Positions 52,795 through 53,478 of a stretch of 53,478 bases of DNA are shown in pieces. Position 1 is the stretch's first letter. Each line of letters opens with the position of its first letter. The stretch comes from a bacterium (lineage in GTDB: Bacteria > SZUA-79 > Acidulodesulfobacterales > Acidulodesulfobacteraceae), in assembly GCA_021795355.1 (NCBI GenBank), contig JAJYPL010000006.1, positions 1 through 53,478 of the forward strand, in the 5' to 3' direction. The position numbers and the translations under genes were made by a program. The notes beneath the pieces are model-generated. The model searched no databases, was not told where the DNA came from, and saw nothing but the letters and a program-made list of their open reading frames with translations.

Positions 52795-53253
52795 ATGGAC
52801 AAAAAAACAAAAAAAAATACTGACGCAAAAGTAAATAAAGAAGAATACGATAACTTTATTAAGAATTTAGAATTATTAAATCTGTATCTTTCAGAATGCC
52901 GATTTAAAAGGGCAGATTCAGAATTAGGCAATCATAATATTGAGGTAACAGCTTCGCTTGAACTAATAAAAAATGAATACAAACAGCTTAAAGATAATAC
53001 TTTTGAAGTAAGGCATTCGGTAAATTTTATATTAAGCTTTAACAAAGATAGCAAAAAAATCAAATTATTTGAATTAAAAGCGGTTTTTATGCTTATTTAT
53101 AAAAATAAAATAAAAATTACCGATGAAATTTTTGATTTATTTTCTAAAAAAAATATACCTCTTAATATAATGCCTTATTTACGTGAATTTGTAACTAATT
53201 CAATGTATCGCACAGGATTACCGCCTATCTTATTGCCTGTAACAAAAATATAG
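52795..53253 (+). CDS. SecB-like chaperone of a toxin-antitoxin-chaperone system
   Basis: The C-terminus LNIMPYLREFVTNSMYRTGL and PPILLPVTKI is the SecB signature end. The central region (IEVTASLELIKNEYK, LKAVFMLIY) fits the SecB beta-sheet. It starts 4 bases after hicB, so the three genes form one transcript. In known TAC systems the dedicated SecB protects the antitoxin from degradation. The length of 152 is normal. Its 3' end and flank are duplicated at 43717-43904. Confidence 0.84.
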   Translation: MDKKTKKNTDAKVNKEEYDNFIKNLELLNLYLSECRFKRADSELGNHNIEVTASLELIKNEYKQLKDNTFEVRHSVNFILSFNKDSKKIKLFELKAVFMLIYKNKIKITDEIFDLFSKKNIPLNIMPYLREFVTNSMYRTGLPPILLPVTKI

Positions 53254-53478
53254 CAACATTATACCTTCCTTTCGTTGCATTTATTTCTATTAGCCTGCAA
53301 TTCGCAACTTAGACGTTTTGCGGTTACTTGCTCCGTTCAGTGCTGTTCCTTCTATTCTGTTTTAGAATAATAAACACGGCAAATCCAGTCTGCAGTAGGC
53401 AAATAAATAAATCCGTCCCCTTTAATTGTCCCTTTAATTCAACGACTTGGGGGGGGGGGGATTTTTATTGACAAAGCG
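53254..53478. other. Window end: duplicated flank, repeat copy, G run
   Basis: 53254-53337 matches the flank at 43822-43904. A repeat copy lies at 53379-53427. A run of 12 G lies at 53449-53460. No gene is seen. Confidence 0.6.
53379..53427 (+). repeat. REP-like repeat copy, GTCCCC end
   Basis: GCAAATCCAGTCTGCAGTAGG, then CAAATAAATAAATCC and GTCCCCTTTAATT, followed by a second CCCTTTAATT. Confidence 0.82.

Noticed and set aside
40891-53427. An integron cassette array, because toxin-antitoxin modules alternate with repeats
   Set aside because: No integrase gene, no paired GTTRRRY/RYYYAAC core sites, modules in both orientations, and promoters for each module. The repeats do not fold like attC sites.
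31908-53427. CRISPR array
   Set aside because: The repeats are kilobases apart, have no uniform spacers, and no cas genes are present.
1-53478. tRNA, rRNA or prophage genes
   Set aside because: No cloverleaf or rRNA signature words were recognised and no phage structural genes are present.

Overview
The window is an AT-rich piece of a Gram-negative, motile bacterial chromosome. It carries a type IV pilus inner-membrane and secretin operon, polar-type flagellar filament genes, shikimate and folate genes, and a long surface-glycan region. This layout, the low G+C and the codon style would fit an AT-rich deltaproteobacterial lineage (Desulfobacterota or SZUA-79-like, for example Acidulodesulfobacterales). 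That placement is an inference from general resemblance, not a tested assignment. No rRNA, tRNA, CRISPR array or prophage was seen.

Layout. (1) 0.2-4.5 kb: pilMNOPQ, tightly packed behind one good promoter. (2) 4.5-7.4 kb: folE2, aroC and aroK. aroC carries an in-frame 31-bp palindrome. (3) 7.4-11.2 kb: fliC, flaG, fliD and fliS. The fliC leader contains two CsrA-type ANGGA sites. (4) 11.2-22.8 kb, same strand: two paralogous GT9-type transferases around a CgeB-like transferase, a small unknown protein, a PAPS-type sulfotransferase, an APS kinase (CysC), and a 1358-residue protein with three GT2 domains. I read this as a flagellin or surface glycosylation set that also supplies sulfated glycans. 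(5) 22.8-30.1 kb: a mostly minus-strand CDP-deoxysugar cluster (rfbF and rfbG, an RmlC-like epimerase, an SDR, a TylC-type C-methyltransferase, a MycE-type methyltransferase, GT2).

(6) 30.2-53.5 kb: an accessory island. It holds gene fragments (HD phosphohydrolase, frameshifted methyltransferase, OGT tail, two broken PIN toxins) and three AAA/DUF4143 ATPases. It also holds many toxin-antitoxin modules: VapBC x2, Phd-PIN, AbrB-PIN, TumE-TumA, MntA-HepT, HicA-HicB with a SecB-like chaperone, and a nucleotidyltransferase pair. Most modules have a near-consensus promoter with an inverted-repeat operator over it. The stretch also holds a histidine kinase, a YdcF-family membrane protein, a TPR-sulfotransferase, and an IS1380-like transposase remnant.

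Two repeat families stand out. One is a REP-like element whose core is a run of AAAT-type repeats ending in TGACACC, GTCCCC or GACCCC, often preceded by an AACCCAGCCGGCAGTAAG box. At least 17 copies lie from 31.9 kb to the end, and several sit exactly where a gene is cut off. The other is a two-tier hairpin with a GTTT-type bulge and a CATG loop. It is present four times inside the single transposase gene, three times without breaking the frame. A 188-bp SecB tail is also duplicated behind TumA. Together these suggest a toxin-antitoxin island that has been shuffled through short palindromic repeats.
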